DNA of 64,000 nucleotides from Coemansia sp. RSA 487 (taxonomy: Eukaryota > Kickxellomycota > Kickxellomycetes > Kickxellales > Kickxellaceae). The stretch lies in contig JANBRJ010000066.1 in assembly GCA_027577595.1 (NCBI GenBank), positions 30,193 to 94,192 of the forward strand, written 5' to 3'. Shown here in pieces: positions 22,450 through 33,008 of this stretch. The position numbers and the translations under genes were made by a program. How positions within the stretch are numbered: position 1 is the stretch's first letter; each line of letters starts with the position of its first letter. Below the pieces are notes generated by a model. It searched no databases. It worked only from the letters and a program-made list of their open reading frames with translations, and was not told the DNA's origin.

Positions 22450-22858
22450 TTGCGCGTCTCTTGCTTGTTCGATTCCGAAACAATAAAAAACTAACCAGTG
22501 CAAGAAATGACTAGAAACCAAACACTTGAATGAGAGAGGGAAGGGGGTATCACAAATAAAGCAACAGAATGCGCTATATGCCTTGTTAATCAGAATGTGC
22601 GCTAAAGTGGCAGTTTACAAAATGAATAAATGCTTCTCGTCGTCCGCTGAGAGAACAAGGATGTTGAAAGGATTTGTGCAAGAAAGGTGGTGGAAATGTA
22701 TTAGAATAAGCAAAGTTAAAGTATGTAGAAAAATAACAAAGGGGAGAAAGGAGCTGTTGCGATTTTTTGGAGCATTTGTTTTCCAATGGGAAATTCACAC
22801 AAAGAAAAACAATAGCACCAAAGACGCCGAAAGGACACCCTCCAACAGAGCTGGTTTA
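22450..22858. other. Intergenic region between coiled-coil gene and NPR3
   Basis: A stretch of 409 bp between two minus-strand genes, holding the 3' end of NPR3 and the promoter of the coiled-coil gene. No extra gene or repeat was seen. Confidence 0.55.
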
Positions 22859-25800
22859 TTAGACGTGCTGTGGTAGGTGAATGATTCCTTCAAACTCACG
22901 CAGTATACTCTCAACACGCGCGATTGAAGCCTGCTCGCTCTCAAGCAGCTTGACCAAGTGAGTTTTGCCAGTGAAGAGGTGCGAGTGCCGGATGAACCAG
23001 TCCTGAAGATTCGCCGGCTTTCCCTGGACAAGGCTGTCCATAAAGACCTTCTCTGCTTCTGTGCGATGTGCCAGATCATCGGCAGGGACAAAGGACACGT
23101 ACTTTTGTGTTATCTCCTTGGCCAAATCGCCAAGGACCGGGTCACTTTGAACAAAGCTGTACCACTTGTGTAGTTGCGTGTCTTTGCCTGGACGCACAGA
23201 GTCGTCGGGAATGCCTCTTCCGCAGCTGCGCCTTGACTGTATGCGCTCTAGACGCGTGCGCTCAAGAACCGAGTCGCGCTGGCTTTTGGCAAGGATCCAA
23301 GCCTCCATCCGCTCCCTTTCTATGCGATTGCAGAACGCATGGATCTTGTCCTCCTCCTCGGCCATCTGCTGCTCAACCTCCCGAAGCCGCCTGCCGTGCT
23401 TGCCGCGCTTCTTTGCTTCCCATATGTCGCGCATTCGCCGCAGCGCAAGCTTGCGCATGACACGGCACAGCATTGCCTTGTGCTCAGCCTCACGCGATGC
23501 TTGCTCCACAAGCTCCATGTCCGCCTGCTCTCGGAGCTCGTCGCTACACCAGCACTCAAACTCTGCCTTGTCCAGCAGCGCTTGCGGGTATGCGCCCAGC
23601 AGATCGGGGTGCTCTGTGTGCAGCGAACGGAACCATGCTATCGAAAGTCGCATGAACTGCTCCTCACTAAGGTTGTACTTCACATAGTTAGGGACAAGGA
23701 CCACCGGCCATGTGTGATACTGCGCAATGATCTCCTCGCTAAGCAGAAACGCAAGCATATCTTGAAGCTCTGCTCGGAATACGTGGGCCTTTGCATTGCG
23801 TGTTTCTTCGTTGCCGCTAAAGCCGAGGGCAACCGCGCCTGCATTGTCGTCACTGCAGCTCGTTGCAGACGCAACAAGTGCCTCGAACACCTGCGAGATA
23901 GGCCGCGGCGGATGCATTGCGGCAAAAAGCTGTGGAAGCGTGCAAAGCTGGAACGACTTTTTGCGGAATTTCCCAGATATCTCGCGTGTAATGCGCGTCA
24001 CTGCTGGAACATACGTGTACGCCATTTTGATCGGACAAATGAGCCTAGCAATATTCCAGTACACAAGATGTGCGACAAGACGGCATAGCTGAGCATACGA
24101 GCAGTCGATTATATTGTGCAGCGTCGACAGAGCACGTGTGGGCTGGATGGCGTCAATCAGTGTCAAAAGAGTGGGGGACACATCGGAATATAGAAGGTGG
24201 TTCCGTATGTTCTCCATGGTATCAAGAAGCAAAATAGCATGGAACGGCTCTATGCGCGGGTATCTATTATACTCCCCAGGATGTAGCTCGCTGTCTGCGA
24301 CAACAGAGCCACATCCATTGCGCGCTGTGAGCTTCTCGCCAGCCATAAACAGCGACTGCTTCGAGGATAAGATGTTTGCGTCCAGCGACGCATGTCCATT
24401 GCAGTCTCCGACCCCATTCTTTGCGTCAGAAAGATGTGCGTCTTTGGAGAAGAACAAGGGTCCGCTGTAGTTTTCGACCGCAGGAGCAATCGACTGTGTA
24501 GCTTGCGATGTCTCTGGTGCTGCTGCGGTCGCAGTGCCATCTGCGGGGGTTGTTGGGCGAGGGGTGTGCGTCGCTGATGCTGCTGTACTGGTGTTGGCTG
24601 GTGTTGTGCTACTATAACCAGCTATATTGTAGCCGGTGTTAAGAAATGGCCTTGGCCTTGCTATCGGCAACGGCCTGTCCAGTCTTGGGCCGCGTGGGAT
24701 TTGCAGTGAAAGCATAATACGCTTGTGCACATGCAAACATACACGACCGCCCTTGCGTAGACCATTGTACAGCCGAATAAGGTCTGTAGCCAGCGTTGAG
24801 ATCCGCAGGGCTTTCTGGATGTAGCGCGCAGATGTGTAGCTTTCAGACAACGCTGCGTCATTCAGCTGGCGGATCAGCCGCGACTGAATCATAACATAGT
24901 TGCTGTCCATCTGCTCAATCATCAGCGCTTTGGTCAGTCGCTTCAACACATCTTCGTAGAGGCGATCGGCAAGACACTCGACTCCAGGATACGTGTTGTC
25001 AAGCATGAACACAATATTGAACAGCTTTGGGTACACTCGCTTAAGGTAGCCACGCCGCTTCCATTCCCGGCTGTCGCGCACTGCACGCTCACCCTCGGAT
25101 ATGGTGCTATCTCCGGTCTCGCTTGGCTCGCGGCTTAGCATTAGGTTCATCAAGCCAAGATCGGCCAGCAGCTTCGTTCCCTGCTGGTTTGACCCATGGC
25201 TCATCATGATGTCAGATCTCACTTTCCATCCATCCTGCTCTGCAATCGATGCTAGCTTTAGCATGGTTTCATCGTCGTCCTGTTCGGCATCATAGTAGTC
25301 TGGATCCCTAACCTTTTCCTTTGGGTCATCCCTAAGCGGATGGCCTACAAATAGCACATTGTCGATTGCTACCTGGAACCGCCGGTCGCTCATCGATGGT
25401 CTAGGAGAGAATAGCTGTGCTAGAAATTTTGTATCAAACCCGTGTGTATCTTTCGTCATGTACGGATGATGGCTGGCGTCCTTGCTCATGTCCCCAGACA
25501 CCAGCTGGTCGTCTGTAAACGCACGAGTATCGGAACTGGAGCTGGGAAGATGCTCGCCTCCAGCCTGTCTGCTCTCAGTTTTGGAGTCTTTTTTGTGCTT
25601 AGAGGTCCCCGTTCCATATGGCAGCGCTTGGTTCTGGTTGCTTGTCAGTGCTGCCAGATTTGTCTGGCCAGATACAGTCGACTTTGAGGTGCTCGAGCTC
25701 GCATTCGTGACAGAGGTATAGCTTGCATTGCGCGAGGGCGGTGCTTTACCTGATTCAAGATCGGGTGCGTAGCTATCTGCAGAAATGGCGGAGCCACCTT

Positions 25801-26113
25801 CGCCTGCTTGTGCAACGGAGCCATTTGTCACATTAGTGCTAGATGAGTCTTTAATGCTAACCCCTGCGTTGCCGCCGCCTTTACGTTCGGACGAAGCAGC
25901 GGCCGCACCTCCAGCAATGGTGGTATTTCCGCTAGTGCCAAATCTTTCTTTACGAGCATTGCGTTTGCGTGTCTCCTCGTCTGCTGCGGCCCTTAGTGCT
26001 GACTCTGCATACTCGTAGTCAAACTGGGACAAGGGATAGCGCAATGGTAGATAATCACCCTTTGACGAGTATGTGGCCAGGAAAATGCCAAGAATAGCAT
26101 CACCTTCGTGCAT
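22859..26113 (-). CDS. NPR3: Npr3/NPRL3, subunit of the SEACIT/GATOR1 complex
   Basis: Subunit of the complex that restrains TORC1 when amino acids are scarce, acting at the vacuole/lysosome as part of the GTPase-activating assembly for the Rag GTPase Gtr1/RagA. The start is ATG at 26113 (MHEGDAILGIFLATYSSKG), giving 1084 residues. The N-terminal block, with its hydrophobic strand and LPLRYPLS, and the internal blocks VAIDNVLFVGHPL and LFNIVFMLDNTYPG are Npr3 hallmarks. Long Ser/Ala/Thr-rich inserts lie at about 60-220 and 490-580. The C-terminus is helical with a conserved-looking tail (HLFTGKTHLVKLLE). The size is close to yeast Npr3 (1146 aa) and about twice human NPRL3. Single exon, divergent from the Ctr-like gene. 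Confidence 0.85.
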   Translation of the reverse strand: MHEGDAILGIFLATYSSKGDYLPLRYPLSQFDYEYAESALRAAADEETRKRNARKERFGTSGNTTIAGGAAAASSERKGGGNAGVSIKDSSSTNVTNGSVAQAGEGGSAISADSYAPDLESGKAPPSRNASYTSVTNASSSTSKSTVSGQTNLAALTSNQNQALPYGTGTSKHKKDSKTESRQAGGEHLPSSSSDTRAFTDDQLVSGDMSKDASHHPYMTKDTHGFDTKFLAQLFSPRPSMSDRRFQVAIDNVLFVGHPLRDDPKEKVRDPDYYDAEQDDDETMLKLASIAEQDGWKVRSDIMMSHGSNQQGTKLLADLGLMNLMLSREPSETGDSTISEGERAVRDSREWKRRGYLKRVYPKLFNIVFMLDNTYPGVECLADRLYEDVLKRLTKALMIEQMDSNYVMIQSRLIRQLNDAALSESYTSARYIQKALRISTLATDLIRLYNGLRKGGRVCLHVHKRIMLSLQIPRGPRLDRPLPIARPRPFLNTGYNIAGYSSTTPANTSTAASATHTPRPTTPADGTATAAAPETSQATQSIAPAVENYSGPLFFSKDAHLSDAKNGVGDCNGHASLDANILSSKQSLFMAGEKLTARNGCGSVVADSELHPGEYNRYPRIEPFHAILLLDTMENIRNHLLYSDVSPTLLTLIDAIQPTRALSTLHNIIDCSYAQLCRLVAHLVYWNIARLICPIKMAYTYVPAVTRITREISGKFRKKSFQLCTLPQLFAAMHPPRPISQVFEALVASATSCSDDNAGAVALGFSGNEETRNAKAHVFRAELQDMLAFLLSEEIIAQYHTWPVVLVPNYVKYNLSEEQFMRLSIAWFRSLHTEHPDLLGAYPQALLDKAEFECWCSDELREQADMELVEQASREAEHKAMLCRVMRKLALRRMRDIWEAKKRGKHGRRLREVEQQMAEEEDKIHAFCNRIERERMEAWILAKSQRDSVLERTRLERIQSRRSCGRGIPDDSVRPGKDTQLHKWYSFVQSDPVLGDLAKEITQKYVSFVPADDLAHRTEAEKVFMDSLVQGKPANLQDWFIRHSHLFTGKTHLVKLLESEQASIARVESILREFEGIIHLPQHV

Positions 26114-26806
26114 TTTTCGCAAAGCGGGACTGTTTTCTGTATGTGTCCCCAGAAAAGTTAAAGAGCGAGAGAGGGGGAATGGATAGAACCTGCTGCCAAT
26201 CTAGTATTGCTATTTGTGATAGCAGAAGCAGTAAATATAGCCTCAATACAAATACTCGCAACAGAAAATAAATGCAATTGTTACAGTCGCAGTTAAAAAA
26301 AAAAAGGCAGACCATGGCAGATCGGAGAAATATGGCAAAATTTTGCTTCAATTATCACTCATGGGATATGACCACGGGAGGTAAATGGAACTTTAGGAAA
26401 GAATGTGTGGGTGCCCAGTTCGTGGGGGTGGATATGACAGAACAGGTCACTCTCTGAGCCCTCAGTTTACTGTGAATGAGAAAGGGATCGTCATCGACCT
26501 GAAATGTTGACAAAAGGGCGGAAAATTCCCCACCTTTCTTGTGTACTCATTTATCTGCACGATTGATGCATGTAACTTTTGTGGAAGCAATCTTTCCTTC
26601 TTTCGAAAAGACAAAAAAGACATCAAAAAAGGCGTTTGTGTTCCCTTTTTTTCGTTCCTTGAATGTTCTTCGCTCCTTCCTTTTCTTTTCCATTCTGCCA
26701 AAGTAGTTATTTTTTCACCCAGCTGCACACTATCAGACTTTTTCTCTCATATCAAGAGTTCATTTGCCTCTTTTTACTAAGCCGATTCAGCTATATTTTC
26801 TCTTTA
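26114..26806. other. Divergent promoter region, NPR3 / Ctr-like gene
   Basis: A stretch of 693 bp, A/T-rich and with T-rich leader sequence before the Ctr ATG. No gene, RNA or repeat was recognised. Confidence 0.55.
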
Positions 26807-27292
26807 ATGTCCACTACATCAGGGCTTCTTGGCTTGTTCCACGAGTCTCATCAACGTCTGGTTGCTCGCTCAGGCTCCACAACAAGAGCGCCAGTCTATC
26901 TAGGACTGGTCTTCAAGGCATACTATCTGCGCACAACCGGACAGTTTGCACTGGCATACTTCTTCCTGATTGTGCTTGGCATAGCTGAGAGACTGTTCTC
27001 GCTGTCAATCGACTCCATTCCCGATAAGCGTGGCCAGCCGTGGAGGATATTCCTTCGTGCGTGTCTGTACTTTGTGGTGACCATGATTCGCTATGTGCTG
27101 ATGATAGCGATAATGGGTGGGTATATTCCAATGTTTTTGGTCATCTGCCTCGGTCTTACGCTTGGCCAAATTGCTGTGGAGGTCATAAGATACTTTGCAA
27201 TGTTACGGCGCATCAAGCGCAGCAAAACCACCAATTCATCGTCCGAGACAGAGATCCTAAAGACGAGTCACGTCAGCGAGTCCTGCTGCTGA
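26807..27292 (+). CDS. Ctr-family copper transporter-like protein
   Basis: Small membrane protein of 161 residues from ATG 26807. It has three helices: about 37-58 (TGQFALAYFFLIVLGIAE), about 80-103 and about 108-128. Helix 2 contains the MxxxM pair (MIAIM) and helix 3 the GxxxG pair (GLTLG) that define Ctr copper channels, which work as trimers. The N-terminus is short and lacks the methionine clusters usual in plasma-membrane Ctr1, so it could be a vacuolar or organellar member of the Ctr2/Ctr6 kind. The C-terminus ends in two Cys (SESCC), possibly metal-binding. It converges on the RBM42-like gene (94 bp between stops). Confidence 0.75.
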   Translation: MSTTSGLLGLFHESHQRLVARSGSTTRAPVYLGLVFKAYYLRTTGQFALAYFFLIVLGIAERLFSLSIDSIPDKRGQPWRIFLRACLYFVVTMIRYVLMIAIMGGYIPMFLVICLGLTLGQIAVEVIRYFAMLRRIKRSKTTNSSSETEILKTSHVSESCC

Positions 27293-27386
27293 ATAGAGTA
27301 CATTCGAATGCTATATTTTTTTTCAGAACCAATGCTTAAATAAATATTTATAACCCCCCACATTTCACTATTTCTTGCTTTGCTCT

Positions 27387-28277
27387 CTACTTTCTTCCTT
27401 GTTTATACTCCAGGAATGCCCTCTTGTCAAGCCGCTTGACCTTGCGAATGTCTGCGTTGCGTTCCTTCCATGTACTTTTACGTAGCTTTATTGGCCGGCT
27501 ACCTACATATTTGCCGTTAAACTCCTTCCACGCTGCCAGAAAATCGTCGGCATCTCCAAAGCTCAAAAATCCATACCCACGGCTCTTGCCTGTTTTCTTG
27601 TCCATAACCACATGTGTTCTTTGTAGCGTTCGGAACTTGCCAAACGCCTGCTGAAGTACCTCGCCAGTAACTTCGGGCCCCAGGTCACCTGCAAACAGTC
27701 GGTAATCGTTTGTTGGCCAGTCATCCAACGTCGAGTCCTCCCACACCTGCCCGCCTGCTAGCCGCACAATCCGCCGTTTATTTTGTGGCTTTCCCCGTTT
27801 TGTTTCTCCATGGCTGTTGCTATCTCCGTCAGGTTTTGCTGCCTCTGCTATCCCAGAAGCCGCAATATGTGTCTGTGCATCAGAATAATAGCTGCTATCT
27901 GTCGCGCCTTGTTGGCTATACGGGATATATGTGCCTTGCACACTGTCGTAATAGTAATACTGTCCATATACGTTGTCATACAGCCATGTATACCCGCTCT
28001 CGTCAGTAACATATGTATACTGCTGTCCTTCAAATGCACTCTCGTTGCCAGTCTCAGTGGCGCTTGTAGTAAAGGGTGTTGTTATAGCAAGGGTTTTTGA
28101 GGCAGATGTGTTGTCTATCGATTGAGTGCACTGTGTTTCTTTGCTGCTGGGTTCTCCAACCCCTTTCTCCTTCTCCTTCCCTTTTTCCTTAGTCAGCACA
28201 GGTGCTGACGAGAGCACGACCGATCGGGAGCTCTGAAGGATCTTTTTCGCCTGTAGGCGGTTCTTCGATGGCAACAT
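27387..28277 (-). CDS. RBM42: RBM42-like RNA-binding protein (one RRM)
   Basis: RNA-binding protein of 296 residues from ATG 28277. The C-terminal third is one RRM with RNP2 LFAGDL (about 195-200) and RNP1 KSRGYGFLSF (about 230-240). NGKYVGSRPIKLRKS and a basic tail follow. This combination, with FAGDLG at RNP2 and GSRPIKLRKS after the domain, is characteristic of RBM42. The N-terminal part is Ser/Thr-rich, with an aromatic stretch at about 92-140 (tyrosine repeats such as YTWLYDNVYGQYYYYD) that resembles OCRE-type octamer repeats of splicing proteins. RBM42 associates with splicing and translation factors. The role here is inferred from the RRM only. Confidence 0.85.
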   Translation of the reverse strand: MLPSKNRLQAKKILQSSRSVVLSSAPVLTKEKGKEKEKGVGEPSSKETQCTQSIDNTSASKTLAITTPFTTSATETGNESAFEGQQYTYVTDESGYTWLYDNVYGQYYYYDSVQGTYIPYSQQGATDSSYYSDAQTHIAASGIAEAAKPDGDSNSHGETKRGKPQNKRRIVRLAGGQVWEDSTLDDWPTNDYRLFAGDLGPEVTGEVLQQAFGKFRTLQRTHVVMDKKTGKSRGYGFLSFGDADDFLAAWKEFNGKYVGSRPIKLRKSTWKERNADIRKVKRLDKRAFLEYKQGRK

Positions 28278-28691
28278 TATTATAGCTTTTATGTCTTGTC
28301 CCCAGCTTTAAACTATAACTAAAAGGCGGTAATACATAAAACTAATTCATTTTGTTTGTGCCTCACAAACCGCATAATATTTTTTAATTCTGGTATTAAA
28401 GTACGAGACGTCTAAAAATAATGATTTACGGGATTTGCCCAGTGATCTCTATCGCTTTTCTCATTCTCTCTAGTTCTTTTATTTTATAAAACAGTAAAAG
28501 ACAACAGCGCATACCTGCTGTTTCTACAAATGTTACAAGTTTGTCATAGCTTGGTGTCGTGCCACAGGTAAAAGAAATAATGAATATATCAAGAATGAAA
28601 AAAACATTTATTCGCTCCTGCATAAAAGAGGAAAAACATATCTTGGCCACTAATACAAATAAATTAATACATATAGTTCATGCCTGCATCA
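28278..28691. other. Intergenic region containing dispersed repeat copy C
   Basis: A stretch of 414 bp between the DHHC stop and the RBM42-like start, both minus strand. It holds the promoter of the RBM42-like gene and copy C of the dispersed repeat. No separate intact gene was found. Confidence 0.6.
28440..28600 (-). repeat. Dispersed repeat, copy C, with open frame
   Basis: Core 28511-28562 on the minus strand. Similarity to copy B continues downstream of the core through a shared TTTTATAAAATAAAA block to about 28465. The frame shared by the copies is open in C from about 28650 to 28429 and reads TPSYDKLVTFVETAGMRCCL, then YKIKELERMRKAIEITGQIP and a stop. A 3-nt in-frame gap separates C from B. 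It has no ATG in a convincing position and is probably a gene fragment. Confidence 0.75.
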
Positions 28692-30476
28692 TCATGGTGA
28701 TCCTGGAGACATAACCGACTCGCCAGAACCAACAATCAATGTGACGCCTTCGGTGTGCATACAAGTGATATCTGGACCAAGTATAGCACTCCCAGAGGGC
28801 ATATGACCGCTGCTTCCTGATGGAAGCGAATCACCGCCGATCGTGCGATAGCGTCTTGTGGTCTGAAGCCAGGACGTGTTTCCACGCAGGTTCTGTGAGT
28901 GCGAAAGGTAATCAACGGTTCGCATGCAGTACCACCACAAACGAATGTGGAAACCCAGCAGCAGAGACAGTCCTAAAAAGGACGTCAGAGCCATTAGCAT
29001 ACACAAAACTAGAGACGCCAAAAAAACGACCAGAGTTACCTCTGCCAGCAGAGATGATGCAGGCAGCGAGAACGGAGATCCAACTGCGCGCCATAGAACC
29101 TCTTGGAACGATCCTATATCCTTGCCTGTGCCGATGGCAACATATGTGCCGCATATCAGGACCAGGATTGTGTATAGCAGCGCAGCGACCACAAACCCAA
29201 AAAAGATCCTATAGTTTGCATCGCCTATACACGTATTTAGCCAACGGCAATGGTGGTCGTATCCCGAAATGCACTTGTTGCACAACTTGCAGTGCCGTGT
29301 CCCAGGGTTAACAAGCACACAACACACACGGCATGTGCTTGTAGCTGCGCTGACTGCCGGCACACCCCGCTCAAATACATAGCTTGGGTTTCTCCGCGAT
29401 AGCTGCACACCTGCCAGCGCTGTCTGCATGTTGCTTGTCGCTTTTGTTTCTGGTGCCTCAACGTCGCGAGCTGCCACAGCAATGTCCAATATAATCGCCA
29501 GTGTCGCCAGAAATATGTCAATTCCCAGGACAGCATACCATCCCGAGATGCTGCGAGATTCGGCAACCCGCAGATACAGCGCTAGCGTAACATTAAACAT
29601 TGCTACTAGCATCACCGTAACTACCCAGTGGATAACAAACAGCGGATCCCACGGTCCAGAGAACCCGTTTTTACGAAACCAGAAAATCGTAGCATCTTTG
29701 GGGACAGATGCAGCTGGTGGCACTAGTTGTACAACTTGCGACAGCGGTGTATGGGCTATTGCGCTGATACTGGATTCAAACCGTCCAAGTAATAACCGAT
29801 CGCTTGTAGCATCACCACCAGCACAGGCACCATTTCCCACACCACCATCTGATGTGACAAGTGTGGATGCATCTGAGGAAGTTGGACCACCTTCTGCAGA
29901 CGACTTGCTTTGTGTCTTTGATACTGACATCCCCGAAAATTTTAGGGAGTGTGTAAAGTAGCCATAGCTAGTCTGGTTGCTGATACGACTAGCACTGCTG
30001 CTTACGTTGGTGCCATCGTCAGGAGCAGATCCATGTAGAGCAGGAGAGAAACTGCAAGACGAGTCAGAGAACTTACTATATATGGACTCTTCATCCTCGC
30101 TAGAGCTGGAATAGCCATCATCCATTGAAAGACAGCCAGTTGACATCTCGTCGTCTGATCCAAGAACCGAGACAATATCGAATCTATGCAGAGCCTGCGT
30201 TGATGCAGTACGCTTTCGAGAAAATGTAGGCACAAACTCAGTTCCAAGCCCTATACTGCAGTGCTCCGCCTGGTCGGTGTCGCTGTACTGGTCATCCTTG
30301 TTGAGCTCATCATACTCTTGGTCAAATGGTTTCCACTGCCTTTTGCTACTGGTGCTGCACCTGTTGCTGTTCCCGTATTCTTCTTGGACTTGCAACATGG
30401 CAGGCAGCTTTGACTGGCTCTTTAAAGCACCCTTAGACATATCGTCCTCGTCCTTCCCATGGTCAATGTTTGTCAT
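28692..30476 (-). CDS. DHHC-type protein S-palmitoyltransferase
   Basis: Membrane enzyme that attaches palmitate to cysteines of target proteins. It has 594 residues from ATG 30476. The Cys-rich domain has the pattern [21 protein letters not shown] (about 382-402) and the catalytic D407-H408-H409-C410. Four membrane helices are visible at about 278-300, 312-336, 424-446 and 478-508, two on each side of the DHHC domain, as usual. The first 270 residues are a Ser/Asp-rich cytosolic extension, longer than in most yeast members. The [15 protein letters not shown] after the DHHC and the layout resemble animal ZDHHC1/11, but the substrate is unknown. Confidence 0.9.
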   Translation of the reverse strand: MTNIDHGKDEDDMSKGALKSQSKLPAMLQVQEEYGNSNRCSTSSKRQWKPFDQEYDELNKDDQYSDTDQAEHCSIGLGTEFVPTFSRKRTASTQALHRFDIVSVLGSDDEMSTGCLSMDDGYSSSSEDEESIYSKFSDSSCSFSPALHGSAPDDGTNVSSSASRISNQTSYGYFTHSLKFSGMSVSKTQSKSSAEGGPTSSDASTLVTSDGGVGNGACAGGDATSDRLLLGRFESSISAIAHTPLSQVVQLVPPAASVPKDATIFWFRKNGFSGPWDPLFVIHWVVTVMLVAMFNVTLALYLRVAESRSISGWYAVLGIDIFLATLAIILDIAVAARDVEAPETKATSNMQTALAGVQLSRRNPSYVFERGVPAVSAATSTCRVCCVLVNPGTRHCKLCNKCISGYDHHCRWLNTCIGDANYRIFFGFVVAALLYTILVLICGTYVAIGTGKDIGSFQEVLWRAVGSPFSLPASSLLAEVTLVVFLASLVLCMLMALTSFLGLSLLLGFHIRLWWYCMRTVDYLSHSQNLRGNTSWLQTTRRYRTIGGDSLPSGSSGHMPSGSAILGPDITCMHTEGVTLIVGSGESVMSPGSP

Positions 30477-30864
30477 TTCAAAAGCCAGCAGCGACTTTTG
30501 TGGCGAATTTTCAAAAACAAATGGAAAACTTAAAATGTGAGCGGCTCTAACAGATAAATTACTAAAGTAAAATAGTGTAAAAGGTCGTGGAAAAGAAAAA
30601 GTCTGTCAATTGCTGTTGGCAATATCCCTTCTGTCCACCCAGAATTCTGGAAAACACAAGCAATAGGAACAACGATAAAAGTAGAGAAAAAATATAAAAA
30701 TCAGTTACACACAGGAACACAGCAGCCTTTATACTCATGCACCTACGCCTCATCTACATAAAAAAAGGCTTACTCATCAGCTATGTGCTAACAAAGATAC
30801 ACTACCATCTGCTCAGCTTCACTGCTATGTATGGCGTGAACGACCTGAACAAGCTGTGCTGCTT
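30477..30864. other. Intergenic region between EF-Ts and DHHC genes
   Basis: A stretch of 388 bp containing the 3' end of EF-Ts and the promoter of the DHHC gene, both minus strand. Nothing else was seen. Confidence 0.5.
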
Positions 30865-31887
30865 TTATGCAAGCTGCTGGCGAATCTCTTCGGCAAAATC
30901 TGGTTTTGCGGGTTTTTCGATGCCTTCGCCACGCTCAAAGCGCACAAAGGACGCGATCTCCACGGGCGCACCAATCTCATTGGAAACCTTTGCAAGCACC
31001 TCGCCAATGGTCCCTCCACCAAAGAGAAACTGCTGCGCCTCAAGGACCACAACCTCGGGGCCTTCGTTCCCATTTTCAACACCACTTGTCCGAGCGCGCT
31101 CCCACTCTGCAATCGTTGCATATCGTGGAGCATAGCCAACCACCTGCTGTGCAAGACGCTTGGTTAGCTGATTGAGCGCATGTCTGTGCTGGCTGTTGCA
31201 GATACTGCTTCGAACCGCAACAAGGCCGCCAATCTTTCCGGTTGAGACACCGCTACTCCCAGAAACCCCGCCGTGTACATAGCCGCTGACTACAATGCTA
31301 TCCACCGCACCAGGAGATCCGACAGTCTTCCCTCTGCGCAGAACAATGTTCTCTCCAAGTCGGCCAATTGTCTCTGTGATTGTGTCTGCAACATTGTGGT
31401 TATCCAACATCTTCGTTGCTAGTTCCTCGGTCTCAATGTTGGCCAGAACACCGTTTCTGTCGCTTTTGGGAGACTGCTCCATGGCTGATCGAGCGATGGC
31501 TGAGGCTAGCTCAACAAACATTGCGTTACGTGCAACAAAATCGGTCTCACAGCCTATCTCAACGATCGATGCAACAGTCAGATCCTCGCTAATGTGCACC
31601 GCAATGGCTCCCTCAATTGCCGCTCGGTCCTTGACCTTTTCAGCCTTCTTTGCACCTGATGTGAGTGCATCCTTATCTAACCACTCTACCGCCTTCTCAA
31701 TATCGTTTCCCACGCTAATAAGCGCTTCTTTTGCTTTGGTGATCGAAACTGGGTTTATTTCGCGAAGTCGTTTGAGTGCCTTGATATCGACCTTGGTTGC
31801 GTACGCACGCACGCTTGAAGCGCCTGCCCGTCTCAGCGCGGCTGGGAGTTGGTTGCACAAGCAAAGAATCTTGCCGCTAGATAACAT
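30865..31887 (-). CDS. Mitochondrial translation elongation factor Ts
   Basis: Guanine-nucleotide exchange factor for mitochondrial EF-Tu, 340 residues from ATG 31887. The N-terminus (MLSSGKILCLCNQLPAALRR, then Arg/Ala/Ser to about residue 30) is a basic, acid-free mitochondrial presequence. The UBA-like domain follows (IKALKRLREINPVSITKAKEAL, about 34-75). The EF-Ts core comes next with the signature VEIGCETDFVARN (about 110-122), which contacts EF-Tu. The C-terminus ends in FAEEIRQQLA. It is divergent from the GAR-transformylase gene, with 312 bp between starts. Confidence 0.93.
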   Translation of the reverse strand: MLSSGKILCLCNQLPAALRRAGASSVRAYATKVDIKALKRLREINPVSITKAKEALISVGNDIEKAVEWLDKDALTSGAKKAEKVKDRAAIEGAIAVHISEDLTVASIVEIGCETDFVARNAMFVELASAIARSAMEQSPKSDRNGVLANIETEELATKMLDNHNVADTITETIGRLGENIVLRRGKTVGSPGAVDSIVVSGYVHGGVSGSSGVSTGKIGGLVAVRSSICNSQHRHALNQLTKRLAQQVVGYAPRYATIAEWERARTSGVENGNEGPEVVVLEAQQFLFGGGTIGEVLAKVSNEIGAPVEIASFVRFERGEGIEKPAKPDFAEEIRQQLA

Positions 31888-32199
31888 TCCAATTGCAATA
31901 TTTTTATACAAAATAGTTTTCCAAATACGAAATGAAAAAAGGCTGCAGCCTTGTCGCAAACCCCCAGAATAGTGAGCAAATGGCAAATGAAAGAAATTAT
32001 AGAATAAAATCGAGAGAAGGAAAGATAAAGCTGATCAATCCAGCTATAAGAAAAGTTGATGGTGAAAATCACGGTAACAGGCAAGTGTTTCTTTTTTAGC
32101 TTTGCATTTGTCTTTTGTCTGTTGCTTTCTTTAATATACTGCTTGGCCGACATTTAGTTCGTACAAACTCATTTGCGTACTTTTAAATTTGCTTCTCAA
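31888..32199. other. Divergent promoter region, EF-Ts / ADE8
   Basis: A stretch of 312 bp between divergent ATGs. No other element was recognised. Confidence 0.5.
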
Positions 32200-32802
32200 A
32201 TGGACAAACGGATTGTTGTGCTAATCTCGGGCAGCGGGACCAATTTGCAAGCCCTAATCGACGCAGATAAGAAAGGACAGCTCGGCGGCAAGATCGCGCT
32301 TGTGGTGAGCAACAAGAAGAGCGCATATGGACTGGTTCGTGCTGCAGATGCTGACATACCGACGTTTACACAAACGCTAAAGGAGTACAGGGATGCTGGG
32401 AAGAGCCGTGAGGACTTTGATCAGGACCTTGCCAAGCACATTGCCTCAACGCAGAATCCAGACCTCATTGTGCTTGCGGGCTGGATGCACATCCTTTCGC
32501 CTGCTTTCATTGACGCCTTTAGCGGCAAGATAGTCAACCTACATCCTGCGCTGCCTGGCGAGTTTGACGGCGCGCATGCGATTGACCGAGCGTACAGCGA
32601 GTTTTTGGACGGCAAAAGGACGGGGACTGGTGTCATGGTACATTATGTTATTCCGGAGGTTGACAAGGGCGAGCCAATTCTTACCCAGAAAGTCCCTTGC
32701 GTGGAGGGCGATTCGCTGCAAGACTTGGAAAACCGCATACATGCTGTTGAACACGAGATTCTTCCCAAAGCAGTTAAGCTTGTGCTAGACCATAGCACAT
32801 AG
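32200..32802 (+). CDS. ADE8: Phosphoribosylglycinamide formyltransferase (GAR transformylase)
   Basis: Third step of purine synthesis: transfers a formyl group from 10-formyltetrahydrofolate to GAR. It is a complete 200-residue single-domain enzyme from ATG 32200. The phosphate loop ISGSGTNLQALI is at 9-20. Catalytic residues N113, H115 and D155 lie in IVNLHPALPG and IPEVDKGEP. The length matches yeast Ade8 (214) and bacterial PurN (212), so the enzyme is free-standing as in fungi, not fused as in animals. It converges on the DTW-domain gene (206 bp between stops). Confidence 0.95.
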   Translation: MDKRIVVLISGSGTNLQALIDADKKGQLGGKIALVVSNKKSAYGLVRAADADIPTFTQTLKEYRDAGKSREDFDQDLAKHIASTQNPDLIVLAGWMHILSPAFIDAFSGKIVNLHPALPGEFDGAHAIDRAYSEFLDGKRTGTGVMVHYVIPEVDKGEPILTQKVPCVEGDSLQDLENRIHAVEHEILPKAVKLVLDHST

Positions 32803-33008
32803 ACGGAAACAATCCAGCAGGCACTACGCGCTCTGTAACACAGCTCGAACAGCACACGGTTTTTTTTAAAAAAAAAAAAAGAATTCTGGCTACATTTGCG
32901 TATCTTATCAAGTAAATACTCTAGTGGACTTTTGGTGGATAGACACAGAGCTCTAGAAATCTATTTATTCGCAGATGCACACGTAACCGCGGTGCCAAAA
33001 AGCACATA

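Noticed and set aside
23339-24088. 249-codon frame antisense to NPR3
   Set aside because: Fully inside a well-supported gene on the other strand. No domain signature.
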